From NCBI GenBank assembly GCA_023212645.1, contig JALBYC010000009.1, positions 1-64,000 of the forward strand: a DNA stretch of 64,000 nucleotides, given 5' to 3'. The notes under the pieces are model-generated. The model was not told where the DNA came from, did not search any database, and saw only the letters and a list, made by a program, of their open reading frames with translations. The translations under genes and the position numbers were made by a program. This stretch comes from Farysia itapuensis. Lineage: Eukaryota; Basidiomycota; Ustilaginomycetes; Ustilaginales; Ustilaginaceae. This document shows, piece by piece, positions 27,494-37,116 of the stretch (positions within the stretch are counted from its first letter, which is position 1; every line of letters begins with the position of its first letter).

Positions 27494-28034
27494 AGTTATA
27501 TAACAAGCAGACCTCCATCAGCGGGGTCACGAGAGGTGCTCGGAACGGCATGTGGGGGGTGGGCCGGACAATTACGGGTATGCAGATTGGGACAGCTCCC
27601 GATGGTGGACTCCCGATACTGCATCCGCGAGATCCGGGCCGATCGAGGCATTTTGTAGTTTGCTTGCGGACTTGGAATAGTAAAGTTGCCGAGAATTGCT
27701 TGTCGCATGGCAATCGTGAAACATGACGCTGTGTCGCATCAACGACGAAATTCAGAGCCATGGCAGTGCCTCGCTCAACCCCGCACTATTGAGACAACAA
27801 CCGTGTGGATCCCGTCAGAGCAGACAGGCGAGACAACATGTGGTGCACAGCCAGGATCTCGTGTCTCTTTTCCCATGCCCGCTCCTCTCAAACCTCGCTT
27901 GCATGACGAACTCGCTGCTTCGCGATCCGAGTATCCAAACGAGTCCTCTCTTTCCTATGAAGGGATCGTCAGAAGACTGTATATAAATCAACCAAATTCG
28001 ACCGTGCAGACATCTGTCCACCATCCAAACCAAC
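27494..28034. promoter_or_regulatory. divergent promoter region with TATA box
   Basis: 541 bases between the MFS carrier and the secreted glycosidase-like gene. A TATATAAA box at 27980-27987 lies 48 bases before the ATG at 28035, which fits a strong, regulated promoter for the secreted protein. TTATATAA also occurs at 27496-27503, too close to the MFS start to be its TATA box. Confidence 0.5.
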
Positions 28035-30857
28035 ATGAAGACGATCCGAATACGCTATCTGAGCCTTTTGGCCACGGTCTTGGCCTCCTTGGCCAGTGGC
28101 CAGCAGACGACCTCGGTTTCATCTTCGACAGATGTGTCTTCTGCTTCAGCAGCGGCAACAGCTGTTAGCAGCGCAGCTTCTGCTGCTGCCTCTTCCGCAA
28201 CTGGGTCTTCTGGCACTATCTCCTCTTCAGCGACGTCCACTATGAGCTCTGCATCCGGTACAGCTTCTGCTTCGCCCGGAAACAACCCCCTCATCACATC
28301 GTTTCCTCCTGAACAGATTGATCTCCAACTCAACCTGACGTCCGGGCCATACGACAATTACTTCATTCGTTCCAACATCACTGCGGCTCAGGTCCTCTTG
28401 ACAAACACGACAGCTGCTCAGACCGGCCAACTGAACCGTTTCCTGGTAGCTTTGCCTGCTGGTGATTCGGGAAGCGTCGCTTACTTCCTTCCTCTGACCA
28501 ACGGCACCAACTCAACCTCGAGTAGCAACACCACCTCGTCATCCTCAAACAGCTCTGCCCTGACTGTCACGCTTGGCGACAATGGTCTTCAGACGGCGTT
28601 CGGCCCCAATGGTTTACATGGTGTCACCGGTGAGCTCGTCTTCTCCGAATCAGCGGAGCTGGGCACGACACTCTTGGGATCTGTCCGCACACTTCGTGAC
28701 TACACGGAGGGCAACGGCCTTACTCACCAGATTTTCAACTGGACCGTCACCCAAGCTGACAACTCCACCATCTGGTTCAGCAAGCCTTGGATCAACGAGA
28801 CTATTCTTCGCAACGCCCAGGGTCAGGAGACTGGCACCGCCCGTTACGGCCTCGAATGGCTGTTGCAGGCGAACAATGGCACTAGCTTCAACGTCACTCC
28901 GTCGAACAATGGAACTTACACCCCTCCCCAGGTGCAGATCATTGTGCCGTCTGGTGGCACGGGAAGTGTCAACTTTACCGTCCAGGTCAATGAGACTGCA
29001 CTTTCTGGCCTCACTGTTGACCAGCTCTTCGTCAACAGCAGCAATGCTGCTTCTCAGCCTGAGGCTGAAACCCAGTTCTCCTTCCTCACCTACTCATCCA
29101 AGTTCACCGCCGGTGGCTGGAGGTTCTTGACCTACTTTGGCAGAGACACCATGTTTACCACCCGTCTGTTGATGAACAACAAGACACTCACCCCATTTGC
29201 CATCGAATCTGTCCTTGGCGGCGTCTTGGAACGCATCAACATCACGACCGGCTTGGTTTGCCATGAAGAGACAATCGGCGACTACGCTACCTTTGTCAAC
29301 CTCGGCAATGGCCAACCAGAGAAAGGAAACGAGCCTTTCTACGACACAAAGATGAAAGACACCCACTACGTCCTTCTTCCGCAGCTTGCCGACTACTTGC
29401 TCCGATACAACGCAACATCCTCAAACTCGTCGAACTCGTCCACCTCGTTGCAAGCTTCAGATGAAGCACGCCAGTACCTCAACCGTAGCGCAGTTCTCCA
29501 GAATGGTACCAGCTACGCGGCCTTGCTGGATGCCAATATTGCTTACGTTATGAACAGCTCTCAGGCCTTCGCCATGAACCCCAACGCCACCAATCTCGCT
29601 CGAATTCAACAAGGTGTGCCCGTCGGTAACTGGAGAGATTCGAATCAGGGACTGGGATGGGGTGTGTACCCATACGATGTATCAACTGCTCTCGTGCCGG
29701 CTGCTCTTTACGCCATTTCGGACCTCGCACAGGCTGGTTTGCTCACTAACGTCTCTATTGGAAACGAAGCTGCTCAGTACGCGCAAGTCTGGGAAGAACA
29801 GGCCCACCAATTCTTCCAGTATACGGTACCTGCAGCCGATGTCATGCCTCGGCTGGAACAGTATGTTCAGCTGGCCAACCTGTCTGAATCGCTCCTTTAC
29901 GGATCCGGTTCTCTCAACTCCACAAGCTCCAACACTAGCAGCATGACTTCGAGCAGCATGCCTACCAGCACGTCCTCCAGCAGCATGCTCAGCAGCACAG
30001 CTTCTTCCGCCTCCGCTACGAGCTCAGTCAGTGCAAACGCTGCTCGCAGAGGCATGCGATTCGCTCGAGAGAACATTGTAGTCGAACGTCGCCAGGCAAG
30101 CTCATCAGACACTGCTACTTCATCAATTGCTTCAGAGAGTATGACCGCCTCATCTACTCAGTCGACTTCGTCTTCAAGTACCGTAGCTGCATCAGCAGCT
30201 ACATCAACTGCTTCTTCGTCGTCCTCCAGCAGCGATGTAACCTTGTATGGTCTTTCCTTGTTGGAGAACGGTACCGTGGTTCCTGTGCAGAATTCGGATC
30301 TGTCGTTCAATCTACTCTTCAACCGCAACATTTCACGTTCGGTGATCGAAGCCGTCATCCAAGCTTTGCAGCCTTACCCACGAGGTCTTCTCACGAACAT
30401 TGGTATGTTGGTTGCCAACCCTGCGTACGACACCAATCGCACAAAGACCACCGAGCTGGACCGAACCGCCTACCACGGCACTGTCTCGTGGGGATTCCAG
30501 ACCAATTTTATGGCTTCAGGTCTCGAGCGAGTTCTGTCATCGTGCAACAACGAGACTGTCAGTGTCGTGGAACGAGGAGGTCTGATTCGGGCAGACTGGT
30601 GTGACGATGAGGACCTCGTCCAGCAGCTGCGAGACGCTCAGACCAGTCTCTGGAATGCCGTCAACGGCGCGTACGAAGAGCGATTCGCCGAGGTATGGAG
30701 CTGGACCTTTGACAACTCTACCGAGCGCTTCAACGTCACTGCGCTCGGAGACATCTCTCCCGAAGGCACCGAGTCTGACGCTGTCCAGCTGTGGAGCTAC
30801 GGCCTGCTCGGACTGCAAGACCCCACCAAGATGTCTGGCGCAAACTCTACTCAGTAG
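28035..30857 (+). CDS. secreted six-hairpin glycosidase-like protein
   Basis: 940 residues. The N-terminus MKTIRIRYLSLLATVLASLA followed by SGQQ is a signal peptide; a Ser/Ala/Thr-rich stretch (about 24-85) comes next. The conserved core contains WRFLTYFGRDTMFTTRLLM, VCHEETIGDYATFV and GNWRDSNQGLGWGVYPYDV, which resemble the acidic catalytic loops of (alpha/alpha)6 glycosidases such as glycogen-debranching-type enzymes. Many N-x-S/T sites are present, as expected for secretion. A Ser/Thr/Met-rich insertion of about 115 residues (about 630-745) splits the core and holds two dibasic sites (ARRG, ERRQ). Substrate unknown; starch, glucan or plant-derived sugars are possible. No C-terminal GPI signal is seen. 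Confidence 0.7.
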   Translation: MKTIRIRYLSLLATVLASLASGQQTTSVSSSTDVSSASAAATAVSSAASAAASSATGSSGTISSSATSTMSSASGTASASPGNNPLITSFPPEQIDLQLNLTSGPYDNYFIRSNITAAQVLLTNTTAAQTGQLNRFLVALPAGDSGSVAYFLPLTNGTNSTSSSNTTSSSSNSSALTVTLGDNGLQTAFGPNGLHGVTGELVFSESAELGTTLLGSVRTLRDYTEGNGLTHQIFNWTVTQADNSTIWFSKPWINETILRNAQGQETGTARYGLEWLLQANNGTSFNVTPSNNGTYTPPQVQIIVPSGGTGSVNFTVQVNETALSGLTVDQLFVNSSNAASQPEAETQFSFLTYSSKFTAGGWRFLTYFGRDTMFTTRLLMNNKTLTPFAIESVLGGVLERINITTGLVCHEETIGDYATFVNLGNGQPEKGNEPFYDTKMKDTHYVLLPQLADYLLRYNATSSNSSNSSTSLQASDEARQYLNRSAVLQNGTSYAALLDANIAYVMNSSQAFAMNPNATNLARIQQGVPVGNWRDSNQGLGWGVYPYDVSTALVPAALYAISDLAQAGLLTNVSIGNEAAQYAQVWEEQAHQFFQYTVPAADVMPRLEQYVQLANLSESLLYGSGSLNSTSSNTSSMTSSSMPTSTSSSSMLSSTASSASATSSVSANAARRGMRFARENIVVERRQASSSDTATSSIASESMTASSTQSTSSSSTVAASAATSTASSSSSSSDVTLYGLSLLENGTVVPVQNSDLSFNLLFNRNISRSVIEAVIQALQPYPRGLLTNIGMLVANPAYDTNRTKTTELDRTAYHGTVSWGFQTNFMASGLERVLSSCNNETVSVVERGGLIRADWCDDEDLVQQLRDAQTSLWNAVNGAYEERFAEVWSWTFDNSTERFNVTALGDISPEGTESDAVQLWSYGLLGLQDPTKMSGANSTQ

Positions 30858-30952
30858 TCATGCACAAGGTGTCCTATGTCTTTCTTTGGAACAGTAAATT
30901 ACATCCTGAGCCTCAAATCAGTGTGCTGATATGAGATGCTTTGTTTCCTATG

Positions 30953-31759
30953 CTATTGCTTGCGCTCAATTTTCAGCCGAGACCGTTCGCGCACTATTGC
31001 CGCAATTTCAGCGCCATCCTGCGACAGGGACAGTGACTCGAAACCCTGTGCTACGCCCTCTCTATCGGTTGGAGAACTCTCTTGCGACATCTTGAAGCGG
31101 CCGGACAGCTTTGTGACCTTCACCTCAATACCAATGATAGCCTTTTGGAGGATACGGATATATGACTCCGGCGCGTCAGAGACTTTCCATTGGCCGATCG
31201 ATGCGTCTGGTCCCTGAGATTGAGCAAAAGCAGCTTCCTGCTGACGAGTCAGATCCGTGATCTGTTGCTCAAGGAACGATGCAGATGCCGGGTCTGTGGC
31301 CGAATGGTGAACACGAATCGTCCCATAGGCATATACTTCGCAGTAGTTCCATGTTGGCACAACCTTGCCTGTCTTTGGCTTAGTATCGCTGTACCATTGC
31401 GGTGTGACATAGCCGGCATTCGCAGCAGGATGGTGAAACAGGACCAGTATCTCTTCCAGCTCTGGATTTAGGGGGTCGAGTTCTTCTGCTACTTTGGCTG
31501 CGGCGATGAGCGCTCTTGCCTGGGGGTTGTTGCGCGCCAAATGACCCCGTAACAGCCCGGACTCTTGTGTTGCAGAGCTTCGAGCTTTGGCGCCTTGGCT
31601 TGGAGTGGGAAGATCGAGTACCCACGGTACGTGAGTAGACTGGATGGTGGGTTGACCCTCATGTCGGATAGCTGTGGTCAAGATACCGAGAGGATATTTT
31701 TTGATGAAGCTGTGCAAGACATCAACGTCCAGCTCTGCATGATCTGCTCTCAGATACAT
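30953..31759 (-). CDS. PaiB-like FMN-binding split-barrel protein
   Basis: 268 residues from ATG 31759 (MYLRADHAE); the frame continues 11 codons upstream, but only to a TTG. The family start (MYxxxxF), KYPLGILTT, THVPWVLD, LRGHLARNNPQ and the block VLFHHPAANAGYVTPQWY are the marks of PaiB/FMN-binding negative transcriptional regulator proteins. Further on VPTWNYCEVYAYG and KAIIGIEVKVTKLSGRFKMSQ fit the same domain. In bacteria PaiB affects sporulation and protease genes; in fungi its role is not known, and a flavin-dependent enzyme is as likely as a regulator. It converges on the glycosidase-like gene (95-base gap). Confidence 0.9.
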   Translation of the reverse strand: MYLRADHAELDVDVLHSFIKKYPLGILTTAIRHEGQPTIQSTHVPWVLDLPTPSQGAKARSSATQESGLLRGHLARNNPQARALIAAAKVAEELDPLNPELEEILVLFHHPAANAGYVTPQWYSDTKPKTGKVVPTWNYCEVYAYGTIRVHHSATDPASASFLEQQITDLTRQQEAAFAQSQGPDASIGQWKVSDAPESYIRILQKAIIGIEVKVTKLSGRFKMSQESSPTDREGVAQGFESLSLSQDGAEIAAIVRERSRLKIERKQ

Positions 31760-32203
31760 GGCTTCACGCAGGTGTTGTAACTTCCCCAGCAATATGACAG
31801 TGGACTGGATCAGAAACGAGTCAAGCAGGTGTGCCGGCTTTATTTGGTTTTGACAGCTCGGCTTCGACGTTGATAATTTCAGAAACTCCGGTCAGATAGC
31901 CGTCCACATCTGGTCATCGAGTCACAACCACGGCATACAAGCAACGTCAGCCAACTAAGACATCTTCGACAATGGCTCACACCAAAGTCACAACGGTATC
32001 GAGCACACGAAAGGCTGAAATTTCTCCCCATGTCGCGATATATTGATGGAAAGATTTTGGGTATGTGTATGTAGTTACGTGTGAGCAAACATATGGAACT
32101 GAACAAAAAGTATAAACCAAGGCGCTGCGCTGCAAGTATTGCCAAGGAGTGAGAAACGAAGGCGAGCAAAGAGAAAATATAGTATGAGTCGTCATAGAGG
32201 TCA
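31760..32203. other. intergenic, nothing recognised
   Basis: 444 bases between the PaiB-like gene start and the aquaporin stop, both on the minus strand. Open frames over this stretch are continuations of shadows. No element recognised. Confidence 0.35.
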
Positions 32204-33367
32204 TTATTTGGGCAAGATTGTTCCCTGCCCATTCGCAGAGTGTCGTGCGGTGGAAGCGGTCGACATGGACAGAGCCTCCTCTGGTTTCTCGAGGTGCATG
32301 TCATTGGCGACATGACCAGCGTGGCCTTCGAAGACTGGACGATCCATCTTGTCTGGGTTTTGCTTCTCAAATTCTCGTCTTGCCTTTTCGTCGTAGTGAG
32401 TCGAGGATTCCGGGTTACCGGCACGAGGGTTCTTTCCGTGTCTGACAAAGTCATAGAGTCGTGTGTGGATAGCCTTAAGGCCAGTGATCTCCTTGTCGGA
32501 GTCCTGGTCCAGCACCACCGAGTTGTACTTGAGAACCTTGAGGAACTCAAAGTAAATGACGCACAGGACGGCGCCACAAAGTGGGCCAACCCAGTAGATC
32601 CAGTGATCCGAACTGAACTGGCCGGCTACAACAGCTGGGCCGAAGGATCGTGCGGGGTTCATACCGCATCCAGTCCAGACGACACCAAAGAGATGGCACG
32701 AGAAGAGCGTCAGACCGATGCCGATAGGAGCTAGGAAGGTGGCTCGATGCTTTTCGACAGCCAGCATGAGTACCGAAAAGACGAGAATACTGGTCAGCAG
32801 CATTTCGATCAAGACACCTTGAGGAATGTTGATGCCTGGCTGAAGAGTGGTTGTGACGGAGTTGACCGAATTTGTCGGAGTCAGTCCCAGCACCAGGGCT
32901 GCTGCGCAGATACCGCCCAGAATTTGCGAAAATGCCAGAATGACGGCACGTCGGGAAGTAAGTACTCCCACGAGCCATAGGGCTAGCGTGATCGCAGGAT
33001 TGAAGAGACCACCTGTGATTCGGTAAAACATCCATGCTGTGACTAAAAGAGATAGGCCAAACGAGCAGGCGATGAACATGATGGTCTCGTTGGAGAGCGG
33101 TGTTGCGGTATCCGCCTGAGCTGCCGAGACAGAGAGCTGTGCGGTCTTGGCGCCGCCTTCAGCAAGGAACAAGAACATGGTAGTGCCGATAAGTTCTCCC
33201 AGGCCTGCCATAAAATGTTCCTTGAAACCAGAAAATTTAGGCCGACCAAAGTGTCGGCGGGGATGAGCATGGCTATTTCCCCATCGATTACGGCCGAATG
33301 ACAGTCGACGGGAGCGACGCTCGGTCTGCGTCTCTGCTGTATCGGTAGAGATACGTGCTTCGGGCAT
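32204..33367 (-). CDS. aquaporin (MIP family channel)
   Basis: 387 residues, start ATG 33367. Six membrane segments and both half-helix motifs are present: GGLFNPAITLAL (first NPA) and GCGMNPARSFGPAV (second NPA, with the selectivity-filter Arg right after it). The filter region with RSFGPA after the second NPA is of orthodox water-channel type rather than glycerol-facilitator type, which usually has NPARD. The N-terminal about 50 residues are basic; the C-terminal about 95 residues are hydrophilic and may be a gating or sorting tail. Location at the plasma membrane is expected from the family. Confidence 0.92.
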   Translation of the reverse strand: MPEARISTDTAETQTERRSRRLSFGRNRWGNSHAHPRRHFGRPKFSGFKEHFMAGLGELIGTTMFLFLAEGGAKTAQLSVSAAQADTATPLSNETIMFIACSFGLSLLVTAWMFYRITGGLFNPAITLALWLVGVLTSRRAVILAFSQILGGICAAALVLGLTPTNSVNSVTTTLQPGINIPQGVLIEMLLTSILVFSVLMLAVEKHRATFLAPIGIGLTLFSCHLFGVVWTGCGMNPARSFGPAVVAGQFSSDHWIYWVGPLCGAVLCVIYFEFLKVLKYNSVVLDQDSDKEITGLKAIHTRLYDFVRHGKNPRAGNPESSTHYDEKARREFEKQNPDKMDRPVFEGHAGHVANDMHLEKPEEALSMSTASTARHSANGQGTILPK

Positions 33368-34586
33368 CTTGGAGTGCTCCTACTGCCAGGTGTGGTTAAA
33401 GGTTAGAGTAGTTGAAGAAGGTGAGCAGCGTAGCCTCGACACAGATGTGAGCAGTCTAAGTATGTTTTGGGCTTGCTATTTCTGGACCACACTAACGGTA
33501 GGGTTGTCATGCGAGGGGGATTGAGTAATGCTCATGGGCGGGAATACTAAACGTCATGTACGGCTGAGGCATGCAGAAATCTCTCCGAAGTGTGGCGCGG
33601 GCATGCAACCATTTGCCGTTGTGCATTCGAGCAGGAGAGATCTTAGAGAATGCTTCGCTGTAAAAGCATTGTCTGCGAGGAAGCGGCCTACGAGATCTGG
33701 AGAAATTCGTCATTGCAGGTGGCGTCGCCTAACCCAGGGGCTGTGCCTTACGGACTGGTGAGTCCAGACGAGCACGGTTCCTGCGGAAATGCTACAGGTG
33801 GTAGATACCCATGTTCTCGATCTGGAAATGCGGGCCGGCTTGTGACGAGTGAACGGTCACTTGAAAGGCCAAGTCATCACATGCACCATTCGCCGGGAGC
33901 TAGTCGCGGAAATCGAAGAGGGTCATGTTGTCAAATTCGACTGCCCGGAGCTCGAAACAAAACACCGCGTAACATGGCAGCGGTCCCTTGTACCAAAGTA
34001 CCGAATCCTGTGCAGACTTAGCTGTGTCTAAATCGGGGTTCGCAATTCTGGCGCGCCTAAATTTTGCCGTTGAACGAACACGAGCATCGCCCTGCATGCT
34101 CGGCTATGATTGATTTGGGATAACCATGCCAAGAGAGCACACTTTGATTGGTTCCAAAGTTGGAAACATCCCCAGTATTCTCATTATGTGGGATTCGCTT
34201 GCAGTGGGGCAGCAGCGGAATTGCCTCAACTTTTTGCCCCGAGCTATAGGCACGGTGTTTTCACTCCTCTGGGACTGTCGCCGTCAGATGTCGGTGTAAG
34301 ACGGAGCGGAGGCATATGTCCGCCAGTCGAAGTCGACAGCGAGGTGCGGAGTAGGCACATGCAAGGCCAGCGCCCGCTGAAATAAGCGTATGGCAAATTG
34401 TGGGCCGGTGAGCAGACGAACTACGTTTCGAAGCACGCTGAGGTCGGGCCACATGGTACCACTCAGCAAGCCAAATTTTTTGACAGCTGCAAGAACAAAA
34501 TTGACGTCATCGGCAATGAAATAATGCAATTGAGCTCTGCAGGATCATGAATTTCTGGGTGTGATCCGATTTTTCTTGCTTGCCCA
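33368..34586. other. gene-poor stretch with broken coding-like fragments
   Basis: 1219 bases with no intact gene recognised. On the plus strand protein-like fragments occur in changing frames: from about 33650 (CEEAAYEIWRNSS), about 33775-33842 (EMLQVVDTHVLDLEMRAGL, then a stop) and 33849-34031 (ELVAEIEEGHVVKFDCPELE). On the minus strand 34284-34529 codes 81 residues beginning with a non-recognised sequence. A GTGAGT at about 33760 could be a splice donor. It may be a decayed gene, a fast-evolving gene with introns I cannot place, or noncoding sequence. Confidence 0.35.
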
Positions 34587-36827
34587 CTAGCCCGAGGTAG
34601 TGCCATCGCGCTGTCTAAACGCGGCAAGAACGTGATGCATCCTGTTCAAGCTCCCGTGCAGCTCGTGAAGACCAGCTACCTTTTCGGAGAGGTTCTTGTA
34701 GGACAGTGGACCAGGCTGACGAGCCGATCTATTGCTGTTGCTAGCTGACGCAGCTTGACGCCAGGTGAGATTGTCTTGTTCTTCGTCGTCCTCTGTGAGC
34801 TCAATCTGTGAATGGCCAGTCCCGACGGTGGACTGCAATGATCGACTGGATGTCCGGATGTCTTCGTCTGAAGAAAGCATCTCTCCCTCCTCGGGCGAGT
34901 CATCTTCAGACTTTGACCGCTTAGTTCGGTTGGTATTTTTGCTCTCATCGACATGTTTGGTCTCATAATTCCTTGCAGCTTGCTGCTTGAAAGAGGGTAT
35001 TGAGCCAGAATTTTGAGCTGTGTCAGAACCAGCGAGCTGTAGATCCATGTTGAGTCGTTCGTGTTCCTCCTCCAGGCGATGTCGGCCTGCGGTGTATTCT
35101 TCCTGGGCTCTTGCGAAGCGCTCAGCTAGCTTATGCCAATCAGCTGTCGACCTCACATCCAGCCAAGGTTCTGACCAACGTGTAGCACCATGACCAACGC
35201 CTTTTACTGTCCGCTGTCCCGAAAACGGCTCGTCGGCACGGGGATGTATTGCCTCTCCTCCTCCTTTGCCGTGAACGGAGGGATTAAGCGGTATTCGGTA
35301 GCTGTCGATGGAGTCGTTGCTCCTTCTTCGCTTTCTCGCCATAGAAGCACCTTCGTTCAAGACCTCGGATTGGCGTGGCGCGGACGTAATGCTTGGAGAT
35401 CGTTTGTCGTCGTCTGGTACAGGTCGCTTCCTGATCACAGAAGTTGGCGATGTGACGCGATGCGCGGATCGTTTGCCTGCATCGTCTTCCTCGTTGTCTC
35501 TCGCGATCTGCGCCGAGAGCAACACAGGCTCAGCTTTTTGTTGGGCAGCGCGCTTCTGAGACTGAGTAACACTTCCACTTGTAAAGGATCTGTTCAGCGA
35601 AGCTGTTCTCGCATGTTCCCCGCCTGTGGCAGCGTGGACGGGTGAGACAGGTTGCGACAGAGCGTTGGAGTGCGAGCTAACATTCCGTTCAAAGTCTTTG
35701 ACGCTAATGGCGCTTGTAGCTCTACGGTGACCAAAGGGTCTTGAGCTCGCTGTCGCAGTCTCTGAGCCAGGGCCTGGTGTTTCAGGTTGATGATCGGGCA
35801 TTGCTGCGGAAGCTGCGCGGCTTGCAGATCCTGACTCGCGCTTGACGGTTTCGACAAGCCTGGATCCCCCCTTCGCGGCTTTCGCAAGTCTCAGTCTCGT
35901 CGTCAGCTTCTTGCTCGTTGTGCCGCTCTGTGTCTTCTTTGTAGCTTCGCTTGCATTCCTTGAGGGTAAAGTAGAGCGATCGGAGACACGTCCTTCTGCA
36001 CCATCGTCGTCAGAACTTGTCAGCAGATCCTCGGGCGTGTCACGGCTGACGGACGAACGCGATGGCCGATCAGCAGGTCTGTATGCGTTCCTTGACGTGC
36101 TGGAAGACTGAGTCAGCTGCTTCTGCACGGTATCGGGGGTTCTATACGTGGACGGGGATTCTCCTCTTCTTTGAAAACTTGACCCTGCCAATTGGCTATC
36201 TTTGCGAGTTGGAAGCTTGTTCAAGCTGGCTGATCTTGACAATGGTGAGCTGTCAGTGACGCCCTGTATTTTGACGGCAGACAAAGGCCTGTTCACAGAG
36301 CTGGGACCTGGCCGGGGGATTGAACGCGTAGCTATTCTCTTGGAAGCATTGTTTGCAGGGTTAGCATTGGAGCCAAGCATGACGGCTCGTTTGCGTTCTT
36401 CTTTGCGGAGCTCTTCTTCTTCACGCTGGTGCTTAAGTCTTTGCGCTGCGGCTGAAATGTTACTGCTCGGCTTCACTGATAGCTTTGTGGCCACTGTGCC
36501 CACGCGTAGGAGCGTTCTCTCGTCGTCAGAGAGACGGAAGACCTCAGACGGGGTAGTGCTTGCAGTCCCAGCAGCCAACATTGGTGCTTGCAGAGGCACC
36601 GCAACATCCCCAATCATTAGCACAGGATCTGCTTCATCAACGTCGATGCGTATCTTGGCGATGTAGCCCGGCTGTTCATGAGCATCAATCAGCTCATGGA
36701 GCGTGTGTTCCGTCAGGCGGATTTGGATGACCTTGGGAGGCTGGCCTTCCTTCACGGCGGCATCTATGCCCGGGTCTTTGTCTCGACCAAGGTCTACACG
36801 GTAGACCGAGTCAGGTCGCAAGGCCAT
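34587..36827 (-). CDS. RNA polymerase II elongation factor ELL
   Basis: 746 residues from ATG 36827 (MALRPDSVYRVDLGRDKD). ELL-type proteins raise the elongation rate of RNA polymerase II and work in super elongation complexes. The ELL N-terminal domain covers about residues 1-150, with IQIRLTEHTLHELIDA, DEADPVLMIGD and FRLSDDERTLLRVGTVATKL. A long disordered middle (Ser/Arg-rich) follows. Near residue 595 onwards there is a conserved helical part, WLDVRSTADWHKLAERFARA, and at the C-terminus YKNLSEKVAGLHELHGSL, which resembles the occludin/ELL homology region. The family call rests on the N-terminal domain; the remainder agrees with it. Divergent from the SV2-type transporter. Confidence 0.78.
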   Translation of the reverse strand: MALRPDSVYRVDLGRDKDPGIDAAVKEGQPPKVIQIRLTEHTLHELIDAHEQPGYIAKIRIDVDEADPVLMIGDVAVPLQAPMLAAGTASTTPSEVFRLSDDERTLLRVGTVATKLSVKPSSNISAAAQRLKHQREEEELRKEERKRAVMLGSNANPANNASKRIATRSIPRPGPSSVNRPLSAVKIQGVTDSSPLSRSASLNKLPTRKDSQLAGSSFQRRGESPSTYRTPDTVQKQLTQSSSTSRNAYRPADRPSRSSVSRDTPEDLLTSSDDDGAEGRVSDRSTLPSRNASEATKKTQSGTTSKKLTTRLRLAKAAKGGSRLVETVKRESGSASRAASAAMPDHQPETPGPGSETATASSRPFGHRRATSAISVKDFERNVSSHSNALSQPVSPVHAATGGEHARTASLNRSFTSGSVTQSQKRAAQQKAEPVLLSAQIARDNEEDDAGKRSAHRVTSPTSVIRKRPVPDDDKRSPSITSAPRQSEVLNEGASMARKRRRSNDSIDSYRIPLNPSVHGKGGGEAIHPRADEPFSGQRTVKGVGHGATRWSEPWLDVRSTADWHKLAERFARAQEEYTAGRHRLEEEHERLNMDLQLAGSDTAQNSGSIPSFKQQAARNYETKHVDESKNTNRTKRSKSEDDSPEEGEMLSSDEDIRTSSRSLQSTVGTGHSQIELTEDDEEQDNLTWRQAASASNSNRSARQPGPLSYKNLSEKVAGLHELHGSLNRMHHVLAAFRQRDGTTSG

Positions 36828-37116
36828 CTTCAACCTTACGCCTGAGCTAGTGTAGCATCTAAGATAAGGCGTCGAGACACGGCAAGACAGAGGGTAGGAC
36901 AAGGGCGCTGAGAAGAAAGGTTACACAGGGTCCAGGCACAACCGCATCAATTGCACCAACGTCAAAAACGGCAATTTGATTCAAATTCAAGCTCGCTCGG
37001 ATCAGCCCACTGCCTTATTCCCCACTGTCCCTGGGACCTCACCATAGGTAACACCGTGATCACGACGTGCCTTCTCGTGCGTATGGCGAGCTAAATCGCC
37101 CGAGACTGGCTCAACG

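Noticed and set aside
31879..32589. 236-codon minus-strand frame overlapping the aquaporin 3' part
   Set aside because: It lies in another frame of the aquaporin gene and has no recognisable content; a shadow.
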